A model generated the notes under the pieces. That model was not told the origin of the DNA and made no database searches. It saw nothing but the letters and a program-made list of their open reading frames with translations. From an uncultured Curtobacterium sp. (GTDB lineage: Bacteria > Actinomycetota > Actinomycetes > Actinomycetales > Microbacteriaceae): DNA of 64,000 nucleotides. The position numbers were made by a program, and so were the translations under genes. Where the stretch lies: contig CAJYUW010000024.1 in NCBI GenBank assembly GCA_913778205.1, positions 1 to 64,000 on the forward strand, written 5' to 3'. This document shows positions 15,290-24,580 of this stretch, piece after piece. Within the stretch, counting starts at the first letter, position 1. Each line of letters starts with the position of its first letter.

Positions 15290-16350
15290 CCCGCCTGCTC
15301 GTCACCGGCGGGGCGGGGTTCATCGGATCCGCCATCGTCCGCCGCGCCCGCACGGAGGGGTACGACCTGCGCGTGCTCGACTCGCTGCGGCCGGACGTGC
15401 ACGGCGCAGGGTCCGCCGACGCCCCCGTGCCCGACGGCGTCGAGTTCGTGCGCGGCGACGTCCGTGACGACGCGGTGCTCGACGCGGCGCTCGACGGCGT
15501 GGACGTCGTCTGCCACCAGGCCGCGAAGGTCGGCCTCGGCGTCGACTTCCAGGACGCCCCCGACTACGTCTCCTCGAACGACACCGGGACGGCGCACGTC
15601 CTCGCAGCGATGGACCGGCACGGCATCGGCCGGCTCGTCGTCGCGAGTTCGATGGTCGTCTACGGCGAGGGCGCGTACGCCACCGCGTCCGGGGAACCCA
15701 CCCGACCGCCGGCCCGCCGCCGCGAGGACCTCGACGCCGGGCGGTTCGACCCGATCGGACCCGACGGCGTGGCGCTCGTCCCCGGACTCATCGACGAGGC
15801 GGCGGCGCTCGACCCCCGCAACGTGTACGCGCAGACGAAGGTCGCGCAGGAGCACCTCGCCTCCTCGTGGGCCCGTGCGACCGGGGGCCGGGCGATCGCG
15901 CTCCGGTACCACAACGTCTACGGGCCGGGCATGCCCGCGAACACGCCGTACGCCGGCGTCGCGTCGCTGTTCCGGTCGGCGCTGGCCCGTGGCGAGGCGC
16001 CCCGCGTGTTCGAGGACGGCCGACAGCGACGGGACTTCGTGCACGTGGACGACGTCGCCGGGGCGAACGCCGCGTCGATCGCCGCGACGGCCGAGCTGCC
16101 CGCGGACTCCTTCCGGGCGTACAACGTCGGCTCCGGGACCGTGCACACCATCGGCGAGATGGCGGCCGCGATCGCCGGACCCGACGGGCCGCAGCCGGTC
16201 GTGACGGGCGAGTACCGCCTCGGCGACGTCCGGCACGTGACCGCGTCGTCGGAGCGGATCGGGCGCGAGCTCGGTTGGCACGCCGAGGTCGGCTTCGAGC
16301 GGGGCATGCGCGAGTTCGCGACGGCGCCGCTGCGGGCCGCGGTGCGCTGA
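15286..16350 (+). CDS. NAD-dependent epimerase/dehydratase (extended SDR)
   Basis: A 354-residue extended short-chain dehydrogenase of the nucleotide-sugar epimerase type. The Rossmann motif GGAGFIG is at residues 8-14, the serine of ASSMVVYGEG follows, the catalytic YAQTK is at ~181-185, and the C-terminal substrate part has RYHNVYGPGMP and RRDFVHVDDVA. Such enzymes act on UDP- or dTDP-sugars or on sugar phosphates. Its GTG overlaps the phosphorylase stop (GTGA), so it is translated with it. Residues ~125-165 contain a loop rich in Arg, Asp and Pro that is longer than in GalE. The substrate is unknown. Confidence 0.88.
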   Translation: MTRLLVTGGAGFIGSAIVRRARTEGYDLRVLDSLRPDVHGAGSADAPVPDGVEFVRGDVRDDAVLDAALDGVDVVCHQAAKVGLGVDFQDAPDYVSSNDTGTAHVLAAMDRHGIGRLVVASSMVVYGEGAYATASGEPTRPPARRREDLDAGRFDPIGPDGVALVPGLIDEAAALDPRNVYAQTKVAQEHLASSWARATGGRAIALRYHNVYGPGMPANTPYAGVASLFRSALARGEAPRVFEDGRQRRDFVHVDDVAGANAASIAATAELPADSFRAYNVGSGTVHTIGEMAAAIAGPDGPQPVVTGEYRLGDVRHVTASSERIGRELGWHAEVGFERGMREFATAPLRAAVR

Positions 16351-16432
16351 ACGAGCGTGGTGTGGGCCCACGCCACGCCGACCACGTCCGTCGCGTACCC
16401 GGGGCCGCACCGCGCCCACGCCCGTGACCCCG

Positions 16433-16448
16433 CCCCAGTTCGGGGGAC
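16433..16448 (+). promoter_or_regulatory. CCCC-AGTTC-GGGG element before glycosyltransferase gene
   Basis: CCCCAGTTCGGGGGAC in the 165-bp gap between the epimerase and glycosyltransferase genes is an inverted repeat of four C and four G around AGTTC. A near copy with ACTTC is at 2917-2932. It may be an internal promoter or operator site; evidence is only the match. Confidence 0.3.
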
Positions 16449-16515
16449 GCACCAACCGGATGTCGGGGTACAACGCCGACCGGTTCCGGTCAGCCCGCCC
16501 GGGCACGGTGGGTCC

Positions 16516-17364
16516 ATGTCGACGATCCCAACGGGCCCCGGTCACCACGAGCCGGACGCGGATTCCCGTCGATCCGGTCGTCCGCACCGAACAGACGGCA
16601 TGAACGTCGACGTGATCCTGCCGTGCCTCGACGAGGCCGACGCCCTCCCCCGTGTGATCGGTCGGCTGCCGCAGGGGTACCGGGCGGTCGTCGTCGACAA
16701 CGGCTCCACGGACGGGTCGGCTGACGTGGCACGCGCCCACGGCGCACTCGTCGTCACCGAACCCCGCCGTGGCTTCGGATCCGCCTGCGCCGCCGGTGTC
16801 GCCGCCGCCACGGCCGACTACGTCGCCTTCTGCGACGCGGACGCGTCGATGGACCCGGCGGAGCTCCCGGATCTCCTCGACCGGGTGGCGTCCGGCCGCA
16901 CCGACCTCGCCCTCGGCCGGCGCGTCCCGACCAGCCGTGGCGCCTGGGCGCCGCACGCCCGGTTCGCCAACCGCGTGCTCGCGGTCCTCATGCGTCGCGC
17001 CACCGGGTACCGCCTGCGTGACCTCGGCCCGATGCGCGTGATGCGCCGCGACCAGCTCGTCGCGCTCGACCTGCAGGACCGCCGGAGCGGCTACCCGCTC
17101 GAGATGGTCCTCGCCGCGCATGCCGCCGGGCTCCGCGTCGACGAGTCCGACATCGGCTACGCGCAGCGCATCGGCGACAGCAAGGTGACCGGCACCCTCC
17201 GCGGCACCGTCAACGCCGTCCGCGACATGTCGCGCCTGCTGCGCGCCTACCGTTCCGGCGAACGCCGACCGAACGCCGTCCCCGGCCGGGAGGCACGGCC
17301 CGCCCCCGCCACGTCGGCGCCGGTCCGCGACACGGTCGCGCCCGTCGAGGAGGTCCGCTCGTGA
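16516..17364 (+). CDS. Family 2 glycosyltransferase
   Basis: A 282-residue GT-A enzyme. The catalytic domain opens NVDVILPCLDEADALPRVI, with VVVDNGSTDGSADVA as the nucleotide-binding loop and YVAFCDADASMDP supplying the metal-binding DXD-type acid pair. LGPMRVMRRD and SGYPLEMVLAAH follow, as in DPM1/polyprenol-type and related transferases. There is no membrane segment. A hydrophilic C-terminal tail carries a half-copy of the dispersed repeat (GREAR, DNA 17287-17300). ATG 16516 is the first good start; ATG 16600 directly before the domain would give 254 residues. The stop overlaps the next gene (GTGA). Part of the five-gene pathway operon; sugar donor and acceptor unknown. Confidence 0.85.
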   Translation: MSTIPTGPGHHEPDADSRRSGRPHRTDGMNVDVILPCLDEADALPRVIGRLPQGYRAVVVDNGSTDGSADVARAHGALVVTEPRRGFGSACAAGVAAATADYVAFCDADASMDPAELPDLLDRVASGRTDLALGRRVPTSRGAWAPHARFANRVLAVLMRRATGYRLRDLGPMRVMRRDQLVALDLQDRRSGYPLEMVLAAHAAGLRVDESDIGYAQRIGDSKVTGTLRGTVNAVRDMSRLLRAYRSGERRPNAVPGREARPAPATSAPVRDTVAPVEEVRS

Positions 17365-17996
17365 CCGCCGTGACGGTGGCGGTGGTCGCCAAGGAGTGCC
17401 TGCCCGGTCGCGTGAAGACCCGCCTCATCCCGGCGCTCGGTGCCGAGGGCGCCGCCCGCGTCGCCGCGGCGAGCCTCGCCGACACCCTGGCGACGGTGCG
17501 CACGCTGCCCGCCGCCCGTCGCATCCTGTTCTTCGACGGCGAGGTCGTCCCGCCCGCGGCCGAGGGGTTCCACGTCCTCCCCCAGCCCTCGGGCGAGCTC
17601 GACGAGCGCCTGGGCACCCTGTTCGACGCCGTGCAGGGCCCGCTCCTCCTCGTCGGCATGGACACGCCGCAGGTCCGGGCCGCCGACGTCGCGCCGGTGT
17701 TCGCGCAGCCCGAGCGCGACGCCTGGTTCGGTCCGGCGGAGGACGGCGGGTTCTGGTCGCTGTACATGCACGAGCCGAATGGTGGGCTGATCCGCGGCGT
17801 GCCGATGTCCCGCGACGACACCGGTGCCGTGCAGCGCGCGCGTCTCACGGACGCCGGCCTGGACGTCGGCGACCTCGTGCCGTTGCTCGACGTCGACGAG
17901 ATCGCCGACGCCGACCGGGTCGCCGCCCTCGCTCCCGACTCCGCGTTCGCCGCCGCCCTGGCGTCCGAGCGCACCACCACCGGAGGTGCCCGATGA
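17361..17996 (+). CDS. DUF2064 / TIGR04282-type glycosyltransferase-like protein
   Basis: A 211-residue protein of the DUF2064 group, a GT-A-like nucleotidyl/glycosyltransferase fold. AKECLPGRVKTRLIPALG at the N-terminus is the K-PxxGxxKTRL family signature, LLLVGMDTPQV provides the acidic pair, and GPAEDGGFWSLYM is the typical substrate loop. From memory, this family (TIGR04282) recurs in arsenosugar-type clusters next to a GT2 enzyme and a phosphorylase, which is the arrangement here, though the radical SAM partner is not present. GTG 17361 overlaps the previous stop and ATGA joins it to the methyltransferase gene. Confidence 0.85.
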   Translation: MTAVTVAVVAKECLPGRVKTRLIPALGAEGAARVAAASLADTLATVRTLPAARRILFFDGEVVPPAAEGFHVLPQPSGELDERLGTLFDAVQGPLLLVGMDTPQVRAADVAPVFAQPERDAWFGPAEDGGFWSLYMHEPNGGLIRGVPMSRDDTGAVQRARLTDAGLDVGDLVPLLDVDEIADADRVAALAPDSAFAAALASERTTTGGAR

Positions 17997-18655
17997 CCAT
18001 GCACGCCCCGATGACCTTCGGCGCCGGCGGCGGCGAGCCGTACGCCCGCGCACTCCGCTCCGACGGCCGCCTGCGCCTGACCGACCCGAGTCGTCCCGGC
18101 ACGGTGACGACCATGGACGTGAGCCGCTGGAGCGCCGCGGCGGACCGGGTCGACCGCTCGCTGCTCGACGACGCCGACGGCCCGGTCATCGACATCGGCT
18201 GCGGCCCGGGTCGCATGCTCGTCGCCGCACGCGCGGTCGGCCTGCCCGCACTCGGCGTGGACGTCTCGGCCGAGGCGGTCGCGATCGCGCGTCGCTCCGG
18301 CGGGAACGCGGTCCAGGGCTCGGTGTTCGACCCGGTGCCCGACGAGGGCCACTGGGACACCGCGCTCGTGATCGACGGGAACATCGGCATCGGCGGGGAC
18401 GCCACCGCGCTGCTCGCGCGCTGTCGGGAGATCGTCCGGGTCGGCGGCCGCGTGGTCGTCGAGACGAACCCGGACCGTGCAGCCGACCGTACCTACACCG
18501 CACGCGTGGTGGACGCCGACGGTCACGAGAGCGCCGCGTTCCCGTGGGCGGAGACCGGTCTGGACGCTCTGCACGGCCACGCGGCAGCGGCCGGACTCCT
18601 CGCCCGGCAGAGCTGGACGGCCGAGGGTCGGACGTTCTGCGAGCTCATCGCCTGA
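17993..18655 (+). CDS. Class I SAM-dependent methyltransferase
   Basis: A 220-residue Rossmann methyltransferase. Motif I VIDIGCGPGRMLVAA is near residue 65, the acidic end of strand 2 is LGVDVSAEAVAIARR, and motif IV is DTALVIDGNIGIGGD. The N-terminal 60 residues (PYARALRSDGRLRLTDP) would form the substrate lid. There are only three cysteines and they do not have the spacing of ArsM arsenite methyltransferases. Its ATG overlaps the DUF2064 stop (ATGA); it is the last gene of the five-gene operon, which ends without a strong hairpin. In other actinobacteria a molybdopterin oxidoreductase often follows this gene, to my recollection; it is absent here, but the Moco operon is the neighbour. Confidence 0.85.
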   Translation: MTMHAPMTFGAGGGEPYARALRSDGRLRLTDPSRPGTVTTMDVSRWSAAADRVDRSLLDDADGPVIDIGCGPGRMLVAARAVGLPALGVDVSAEAVAIARRSGGNAVQGSVFDPVPDEGHWDTALVIDGNIGIGGDATALLARCREIVRVGGRVVVETNPDRAADRTYTARVVDADGHESAAFPWAETGLDALHGHAAAAGLLARQSWTAEGRTFCELIA

Positions 18656-18680
18656 CCCACCGCCCGACCATCCGCTTCTT

Positions 18681-18693
18681 TTGCATGATGCAA
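18681..18693 (+). promoter_or_regulatory. Palindromic operator TTGCATGATGCAA
   Basis: A perfect 6-1-6 inverted repeat ends 10 bases before a TAGGCT -10 box (18704-18709), which in turn is seven bases before ATG 18717. The palindrome covers the position of the -35 element, so a dimeric repressor or activator is likely to control the small gene. Confidence 0.6.
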
Positions 18694-18716
18694 GAGAACG
18701 GCGTAGGCTGTTCGGC

Positions 18717-18983
18717 ATGCAGAACCGCGACTTCCCCCTCGGCGGCTCGTTCGTGAGCGACACCGCCCAGCGCGACGAGCTCGGCGCCTACGCCGTCACC
18801 GCGGCACAGCGACCCCTCGGCACGTACACCGGCGTCCCGGTCACCCGTGCGCTCGGACGCTTCGTCGACACACGTGCCTCCCGCGGCTCGTCCGCGACGG
18901 GTTCGCTGCGCACCGCGACCGGCTCGTTCCGGACCGCGACCGGGTCCCTGCGCACCGCGACGGGCTCGTTCCGCACGGCCTGA
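18717..18983 (+). CDS. Small repeat protein (RTATGS repeats)
   Basis: An 88-residue protein. Residues 1-57 are unique (MQNRDFPLGGSFVSD, then an alanine/tyrosine segment) and residues ~58-88 consist of four copies of a seven-residue unit alternating ATGSLRT and ATGSFRT. No signal peptide or membrane helix. The start is leaderless with its own promoter and a 13-bp palindromic operator, which argues for a real, regulated gene. Families of small actinobacterial proteins with such Ser/Thr-Arg repeats are uncharacterised to my knowledge. The repeat codons differ at third positions, so the protein repeats are not just a recent DNA duplication. Confidence 0.65.
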   Translation: MQNRDFPLGGSFVSDTAQRDELGAYAVTAAQRPLGTYTGVPVTRALGRFVDTRASRGSSATGSLRTATGSFRTATGSLRTATGSFRTA

Positions 18984-19261
18984 CGCCCCCCTGGACCGCG
19001 AGCGGTCGCCCACCGGATCGTCCCCCCTACCGATCCGGACGGGGCGGCCGCTCGCTCGTTCGTTCGTCGGCACGAGCCGGACACGGCGTCGCCACGAGCC
19101 GGACACGGCGTCGCCACGAGCCGGGAACCGCGTCGACACGAGACGGGCACCGTCATCGGGCCGGGCGGTCGGGCCGGGGCGGGAACCGACTCGCCGACGC
19201 TGGCCGCGGACGAGCGACACGCGCCGGGACGCGCAGCGCGCCCGGGTGCCAGGATGGGCAC
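18984..19261. other. Intergenic region before phosphoglucomutase
   Basis: 278 bp without a gene; contains the 4 x 22-bp array at 19069-19156 and the leaderless CAGGAT box of the phosphoglucomutase gene at 19249-19254. Confidence 0.5.
19069..19156. repeat. 4 x 22-bp tandem repeat
   Basis: Four consecutive 22-bp units of the type GCCACGAGCCGGACACGGCG start at 19069, 19091, 19113 and 19135. Copies 1 and 2 are nearly identical and the last two are diverged. Noncoding. Confidence 0.8.
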
Positions 19262-20881
<1,620 letters not shown>

Positions 20882-20897
20882 GACCCGGCAGGCGTAG

Positions 20898-20925
20898 CCT
20901 CCGGCTGGTCGGCAGCAGCCGGAGG
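20898..20925 (+). terminator. Hairpin after phosphoglucomutase gene
   Basis: CCTCCGGCTG (20898-20907) pairs perfectly with CAGCCGGAGG (20916-20925) over an eight-base loop, 17 bp after the stop. Confidence 0.7.
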
Positions 20926-20981
20926 TCTGCCGATCCACTCAGGAACGGGCTCCGGGCGGACCTTCGCCTTGCGGAGGTTGT

Positions 20982-21004
20982 AACTTTGCACGCAGCGCAA
21001 AGTT
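20982..21004 (+). promoter_or_regulatory. TetR-type operator before the DHA2 exporter
   Basis: AACTTTGC and GCAAAGTT are perfect 8-bp arms separated by seven bases. The left arm overlaps a TAACTT -10 candidate (20981-20986), so a bound dimer would block transcription. No regulator gene adjoins, so the repressor must be encoded elsewhere. Confidence 0.65.
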
Positions 21005-21019
21005 TCGGGAGACCTGCTC

Positions 21020-23590
21020 ATGACCCAGACCGCGACCGCACCCGCGGCTCCCACGACGTCCTCGAACGCCGTGATGAACCACCGGCAGATCCTGCTGGTG
21101 ATCTACGGCCTGATGGCCGGCATGTTCCTCGGCGCCCTCGACCAGACGATCGTCGGCACCGCGATCCGCACCATCGGCGACGACCTGCACGGCCTCGACC
21201 AGCAGGCGTGGGTGACCACCGGCTACCTGATCGCGTCGACGATCACCACGCCGATCTACGGCAAGCTGTCCGACATCTTCGGCCGCCGTCCGCTGTTCCT
21301 CACCGCGATCGGCATCTTCATCGTGGGCTCGCTGTTCGCGTCGTTCTCGACCTCGATGCTCATGCTCGCGGGCTTCCGTGCCCTGCAGGGCCTCGGCGCC
21401 GGTGGCCTGATGTCGCTACCCCTGGCGATCATGGGCGACATGCTCGCTCCCCGCGAGCGGGCGAAGTACCAGGGCTACTTCCTCGCCGTGTTCGGCATCT
21501 CCTCCGTCATCGGCCCGCTCGTCGGCGGACTCTTCGCGGGCGCGAGCGAGATCGTCTTCATCGCGGGCTGGCGCTGGGTGTTCCTCATCAACGTCCCGAT
21601 CGGGATCGTCGCGCTGGTCATGGTCACGACGTTCCTGCACCTGCCGAAGTTCGGTGACCGGGGCAAGCCGCGCATCGACTGGTGGGGCGCATCGCTCGTC
21701 ATCGTCACGCTCGTCCCCCTGCTGCTCGTCGCCGAGCAGGGCCGCACCTGGGGCTGGTTCTCAGCCGGTGCGATCGCCTGCTACGTCATCGGCGCGGTCG
21801 GCCTCGTGTCGTTCGTCATCGTCGAGCGGGCAATGGGCGACGACGCGATCCTGCCGTTGAAGCTGTTCAACTCGCACGTGTTCTCGATGGCCGCCGTCCT
21901 CAGCGTGCTCGTCGGCTTCGGCATGTTCGGCGCGATGCTGACCATCCCGCTGTACCTGCAGATCGTGAAGGGCGTCACACCCACCGAGTCCGGCTTCTCG
22001 ATGCTGCCGATGGTCCTCGGGCTCATGATCGCGTCGATCGCGTCGGGTCAGATCATCTCCCGCACCGGCAGGTACCAGGTCTTCCCGATCACCGGCACGG
22101 CGCTCACCGCGATCGGCTTCACCGTCCTCACCTTCCTGACGGCCGACAGCCCGCTCTGGTTCCTCATGCTCGGCATGTTCGGCATCGGGCTCGGGCTCGG
22201 GCAGCTCATGCAGACTCTGACCCTCGCCGCGCAGAACTCGGTCTCGCCGCGGGACATCGGCGTCGCCACGAGCGCCGCGACCTTCTTCCGCCAGATCGGC
22301 GGCACCATGGGCACGGCCGTGTTGCTCTCCGTCCTGTTCTCGCTCATGCCGACGAACATCACGACCGCCCTGCAGAACGAGTCCACGCTGAAGAGCAGCC
22401 TCAACGCCGCCCTCACGCCCTCCGTCGCGAACGCCCCGGAGAACAAGGCGGTCATGGACCAGATCTGGAACAGGATCGTCGACCCGATCCAGTCGAACGT
22501 GCAGGACGGACTGAACTCCGCCGCCGCGCAGGCCAAGGCCGCCGCGGACGAGGCCGTGACCAAGCAGGTGACCGCCAAGGTCGAGCAGGCCGTCGCCGCC
22601 GGTCAGGTGCCTGCGGCGTCCGCCGACTCCGTCATCGCCGAGCAGGTCGCGGCGGCCAAGCCCGACGCCGAGCAGCAGGCACTCGCGCAGGTCGCGTCGA
22701 AGGCCGAGGCCGAGGTCGTCGACGGCACCGTCCAGGTCGACTACGCGAACGCCACGCAGCGGAAGAACGTCGTCGACGAGGTCGCCCCGACGATCGAGAA
22801 GCAGCTCGAGAAGGGCACGACCAGCTCCTCGAGCTCCTCGACGACGAGCGACACGTCGTTCCTCAACGGCGCGGACCCGCGGCTCACGCGGTCGTTCCTG
22901 GTCGGGTTCAGCAGCTCCGCGGTCACCGTCTACTTCGTCGGTCTCGGCGTGATCCTGCTCGCGTTCGTGCTCACCTGGTTCTTCCGGGTCCCGCCGCTCC
23001 GCAAGGTCTCGGCACTCCAGGAGCAGGCGAACGCCGCCAGGGGCGACGACGACCGGCTGGCCGCCGCCGCGCAGCAGGCTGCCGCGGACACGGGCTCGCT
23101 CGTCACGCCACACACCGGGTCGATGCCGGAGGCGCCGACGTCGCCCGACGTGTCCGTGCCGCAGGACCGTCCTGGAGGCGCGGCCTCCCCCACACCGCCC
23201 GTCGCGTCCGACGGACGGCCGACGCCCACACCGCCCGTCGCGTCCGACGGACGACCGACGCCCACACCGCCCGTCGCGTCCGACGGACGGCCGACGCCCG
23301 ACGCTCCCGTCGCGTCCGACGGCCCGCAGGCGTCGCCCGGTCCCCGCGACACCCGGTGCCCGCTCCCCGACGCGACGACCCACGGCGCACACGCCGCGGC
23401 CGCGCCCGTCGACGAGCCGCCGACCACGACGAGCACCATCCGGACCGCACCCGCGCACGCTGCGCCGACCGCACCGGGAGCGGGGACCGGGGCGACCACC
23501 CCGGATCCGGAGGCCGATCCCGTGTCGGCGAACCGTGCCTCCCGGCCGGAGCAGGCCGACCACCCGCACGGCCGCCACTCGGCGGGGTAG
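21020..23590 (+). CDS. DHA2-type (EmrB/QacA) MFS multidrug exporter, long C-terminal tail
   Basis: An 856-residue proton-driven exporter of the 14-helix DHA2 family. Motif A/loop signatures are GALDQTIVGTAIRTI, YGKLSDIFGRRPLF, and GLGAGGLMSLPLAIMGD (motif C region). After helix 13 an unusually long extracytoplasmic insertion (~residues 455-630, Ala/Lys/Glu-rich, likely helical, ending in a run of serines) separates it from helix 14 (VTVYFVGLGVILLAFVL). The last ~190 residues are a Pro/Ala/Asp-rich cytoplasmic tail with four 12-residue repeats around PPVASDGRPT, probably disordered. GGGAGA precedes ATG 21020. Upstream is an operator overlapping the promoter. Substrate unknown. The tail also carries a half-copy of the dispersed repeat (ASRPEQ). 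Confidence 0.88.
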   Translation: MTQTATAPAAPTTSSNAVMNHRQILLVIYGLMAGMFLGALDQTIVGTAIRTIGDDLHGLDQQAWVTTGYLIASTITTPIYGKLSDIFGRRPLFLTAIGIFIVGSLFASFSTSMLMLAGFRALQGLGAGGLMSLPLAIMGDMLAPRERAKYQGYFLAVFGISSVIGPLVGGLFAGASEIVFIAGWRWVFLINVPIGIVALVMVTTFLHLPKFGDRGKPRIDWWGASLVIVTLVPLLLVAEQGRTWGWFSAGAIACYVIGAVGLVSFVIVERAMGDDAILPLKLFNSHVFSMAAVLSVLVGFGMFGAMLTIPLYLQIVKGVTPTESGFSMLPMVLGLMIASIASGQIISRTGRYQVFPITGTALTAIGFTVLTFLTADSPLWFLMLGMFGIGLGLGQLMQTLTLAAQNSVSPRDIGVATSAATFFRQIGGTMGTAVLLSVLFSLMPTNITTALQNESTLKSSLNAALTPSVANAPENKAVMDQIWNRIVDPIQSNVQDGLNSAAAQAKAAADEAVTKQVTAKVEQAVAAGQVPAASADSVIAEQVAAAKPDAEQQALAQVASKAEAEVVDGTVQVDYANATQRKNVVDEVAPTIEKQLEKGTTSSSSSSTTSDTSFLNGADPRLTRSFLVGFSSSAVTVYFVGLGVILLAFVLTWFFRVPPLRKVSALQEQANAARGDDDRLAAAAQQAAADTGSLVTPHTGSMPEAPTSPDVSVPQDRPGGAASPTPPVASDGRPTPTPPVASDGRPTPTPPVASDGRPTPDAPVASDGPQASPGPRDTRCPLPDATTHGAHAAAAPVDEPPTTTSTIRTAPAHAAPTAPGAGTGATTPDPEADPVSANRASRPEQADHPHGRHSAG
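23189..23332 (+). repeat. 4 x 36-bp in-frame repeat in exporter tail
   Basis: Units of 36 bp begin at 23189, 23225, 23261 and 23297 (CCCACACCGCCCGTCGCGTC...). The first three are almost identical; the fourth is diverged. They encode 12-residue units and keep frame, so copy number can vary without breaking the gene. Confidence 0.85.
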
Positions 23591-23601
23591 CCGGGCCGCG
23601 C

Positions 23602-23635
23602 GCGTCCTCCGCCGTCAGCCGGCGGCGGAGGACGC
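23602..23635. terminator. Bidirectional terminator between convergent genes
   Basis: GCGTCCTCCGCCG (23602-23614) pairs perfectly with CGGCGGAGGACGC (23623-23635). It lies between the converging exporter and methyltransferase genes and shares DNA with the 29-bp array. Confidence 0.65.
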
Positions 23636-23700
23636 AGCACCCGTCAGCCGGCGACGGAGGACGCAGCGCCCGTCAGCCGGCGACGGAGAACGTCGCGCCC
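23614..23700. repeat. 3 x 29-bp array copying the methyltransferase 3' end
   Basis: Units of 29 bp start at 23614, 23643 and 23672 (GTCAGCCGGCGACGGAG...). The unit at 23672-23700 is the actual 3' end of the methyltransferase gene with its stop codon (TCA at 23673-23675 on the plus strand); the other two are noncoding copies beyond the stop. Confidence 0.8.
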
Positions 23701-24551
23701 GGCAGCCGGCGGCGCATGACGTCGATCGCGGCCGGGTTGTCGTCGACGAGCACGTAGCGTCGACCGAGAGCGGACGCGACGGCACCGGTGGTGCCACTGC
23801 CGGCGAAGCAGTCGAGCACCCAGTCGCCCTCGCGCGAGGACGCCTGCACGATCCGACGGAGGATCCCCTCGGGCTTCTGCGTCGGGTAGCCGGTCTTCTC
23901 CTGGCCGGTGGGCGACACGATCGTGTGCCACCAGACGTCGGTCGGGAGCTTGCCGCGCTCCCGCTGCTCCGGGGTCACCAGGCCAGGCGCCATGTACGGC
24001 TCGCGGTCGACGGCGACCGAGTCGAAGTGGTAGCGGTCGGGGTCCTTGACGTACACGAGGATCGTGTCGTGCTTCGTCGGCCACCGCGTCTTCGCCTTGG
24101 CGCCGAAGTCGTACGCCCAGACGATCTCGTTGAGGAAGCACTCCCGGCCGAACACCGCGTCGAGCAGCACCTTCGCGTAGTGGGACTCGCGGTAGTCGAG
24201 GTGCAGGTACAAGGTGCCGTCGTCCGCGAGGACCCGCCAGGCCTCGAGCAACCGCGGCTCCAGGAACGACCAGTAGTCGTCGAACCGGTCGTCGAACCGC
24301 ATCAGATCGCCGCGCACCCGCTCGTAGGAGCCCCCGCGGAACCCCGTGACGGTCTCCCGTCGACGTGGCGCGTCGACCGCCCCGGCGTCGGTCGTGCTCC
24401 GGACCGCCGTGCTCGCGTGCCGGCGCTGCTTGCGACCGGTGTTGGACGGCGGGTCGAGGTACACGAGCGTGAACGATCCGTCGTCGAGCGTCCCGAGGAC
24501 GTCGAGGGCGTCGCCGTGGACCACCCGGTCCGGTCCGCGGTCGTCGTGCAC
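23673..24551 (-). CDS. DNA methyltransferase (beta-type N4/N6) with altered DPPS motif
   Basis: A 292-residue amino-methyltransferase of the N6-adenine/N4-cytosine DNA methylase family. Catalytic motif IV comes first (VYLDPPSNTG, ~residues 28-37) and the SAM-binding motif I at the C-terminus (DCFAGSGTTGAVA, ~243), the beta-class order. Between them are LHLDYRESHYAKVLLDAVFG and WAYDFGAKAKTRWPTKHDTI, then GYPTQKPEGILRRI. The usual fourth residue of motif IV is aromatic (DPPY/F/W); here it is serine (TCC, one base from TTC), which would remove the base-stacking side chain. GTG 24551 has a GAGGAT box six bases upstream; the longer frame is out of family. No restriction enzyme is next to it, so it is an orphan. 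The 480-residue membrane protein gene lies 29 bp upstream in the same direction. Confidence 0.82.
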   Translation of the reverse strand: MHDDRGPDRVVHGDALDVLGTLDDGSFTLVYLDPPSNTGRKQRRHASTAVRSTTDAGAVDAPRRRETVTGFRGGSYERVRGDLMRFDDRFDDYWSFLEPRLLEAWRVLADDGTLYLHLDYRESHYAKVLLDAVFGRECFLNEIVWAYDFGAKAKTRWPTKHDTILVYVKDPDRYHFDSVAVDREPYMAPGLVTPEQRERGKLPTDVWWHTIVSPTGQEKTGYPTQKPEGILRRIVQASSREGDWVLDCFAGSGTTGAVASALGRRYVLVDDNPAAIDVMRRRLPGATFSVAG

Positions 24552-24580
24552 AGGACCATCCTCGCGCACCGGCCGGAGCG

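Noticed and set aside
17993-18655. Arsenite methyltransferase ArsM.
   Set aside because: The fold is a class I methyltransferase but the cysteines do not match the arsenic-binding set, so only a general assignment is given.
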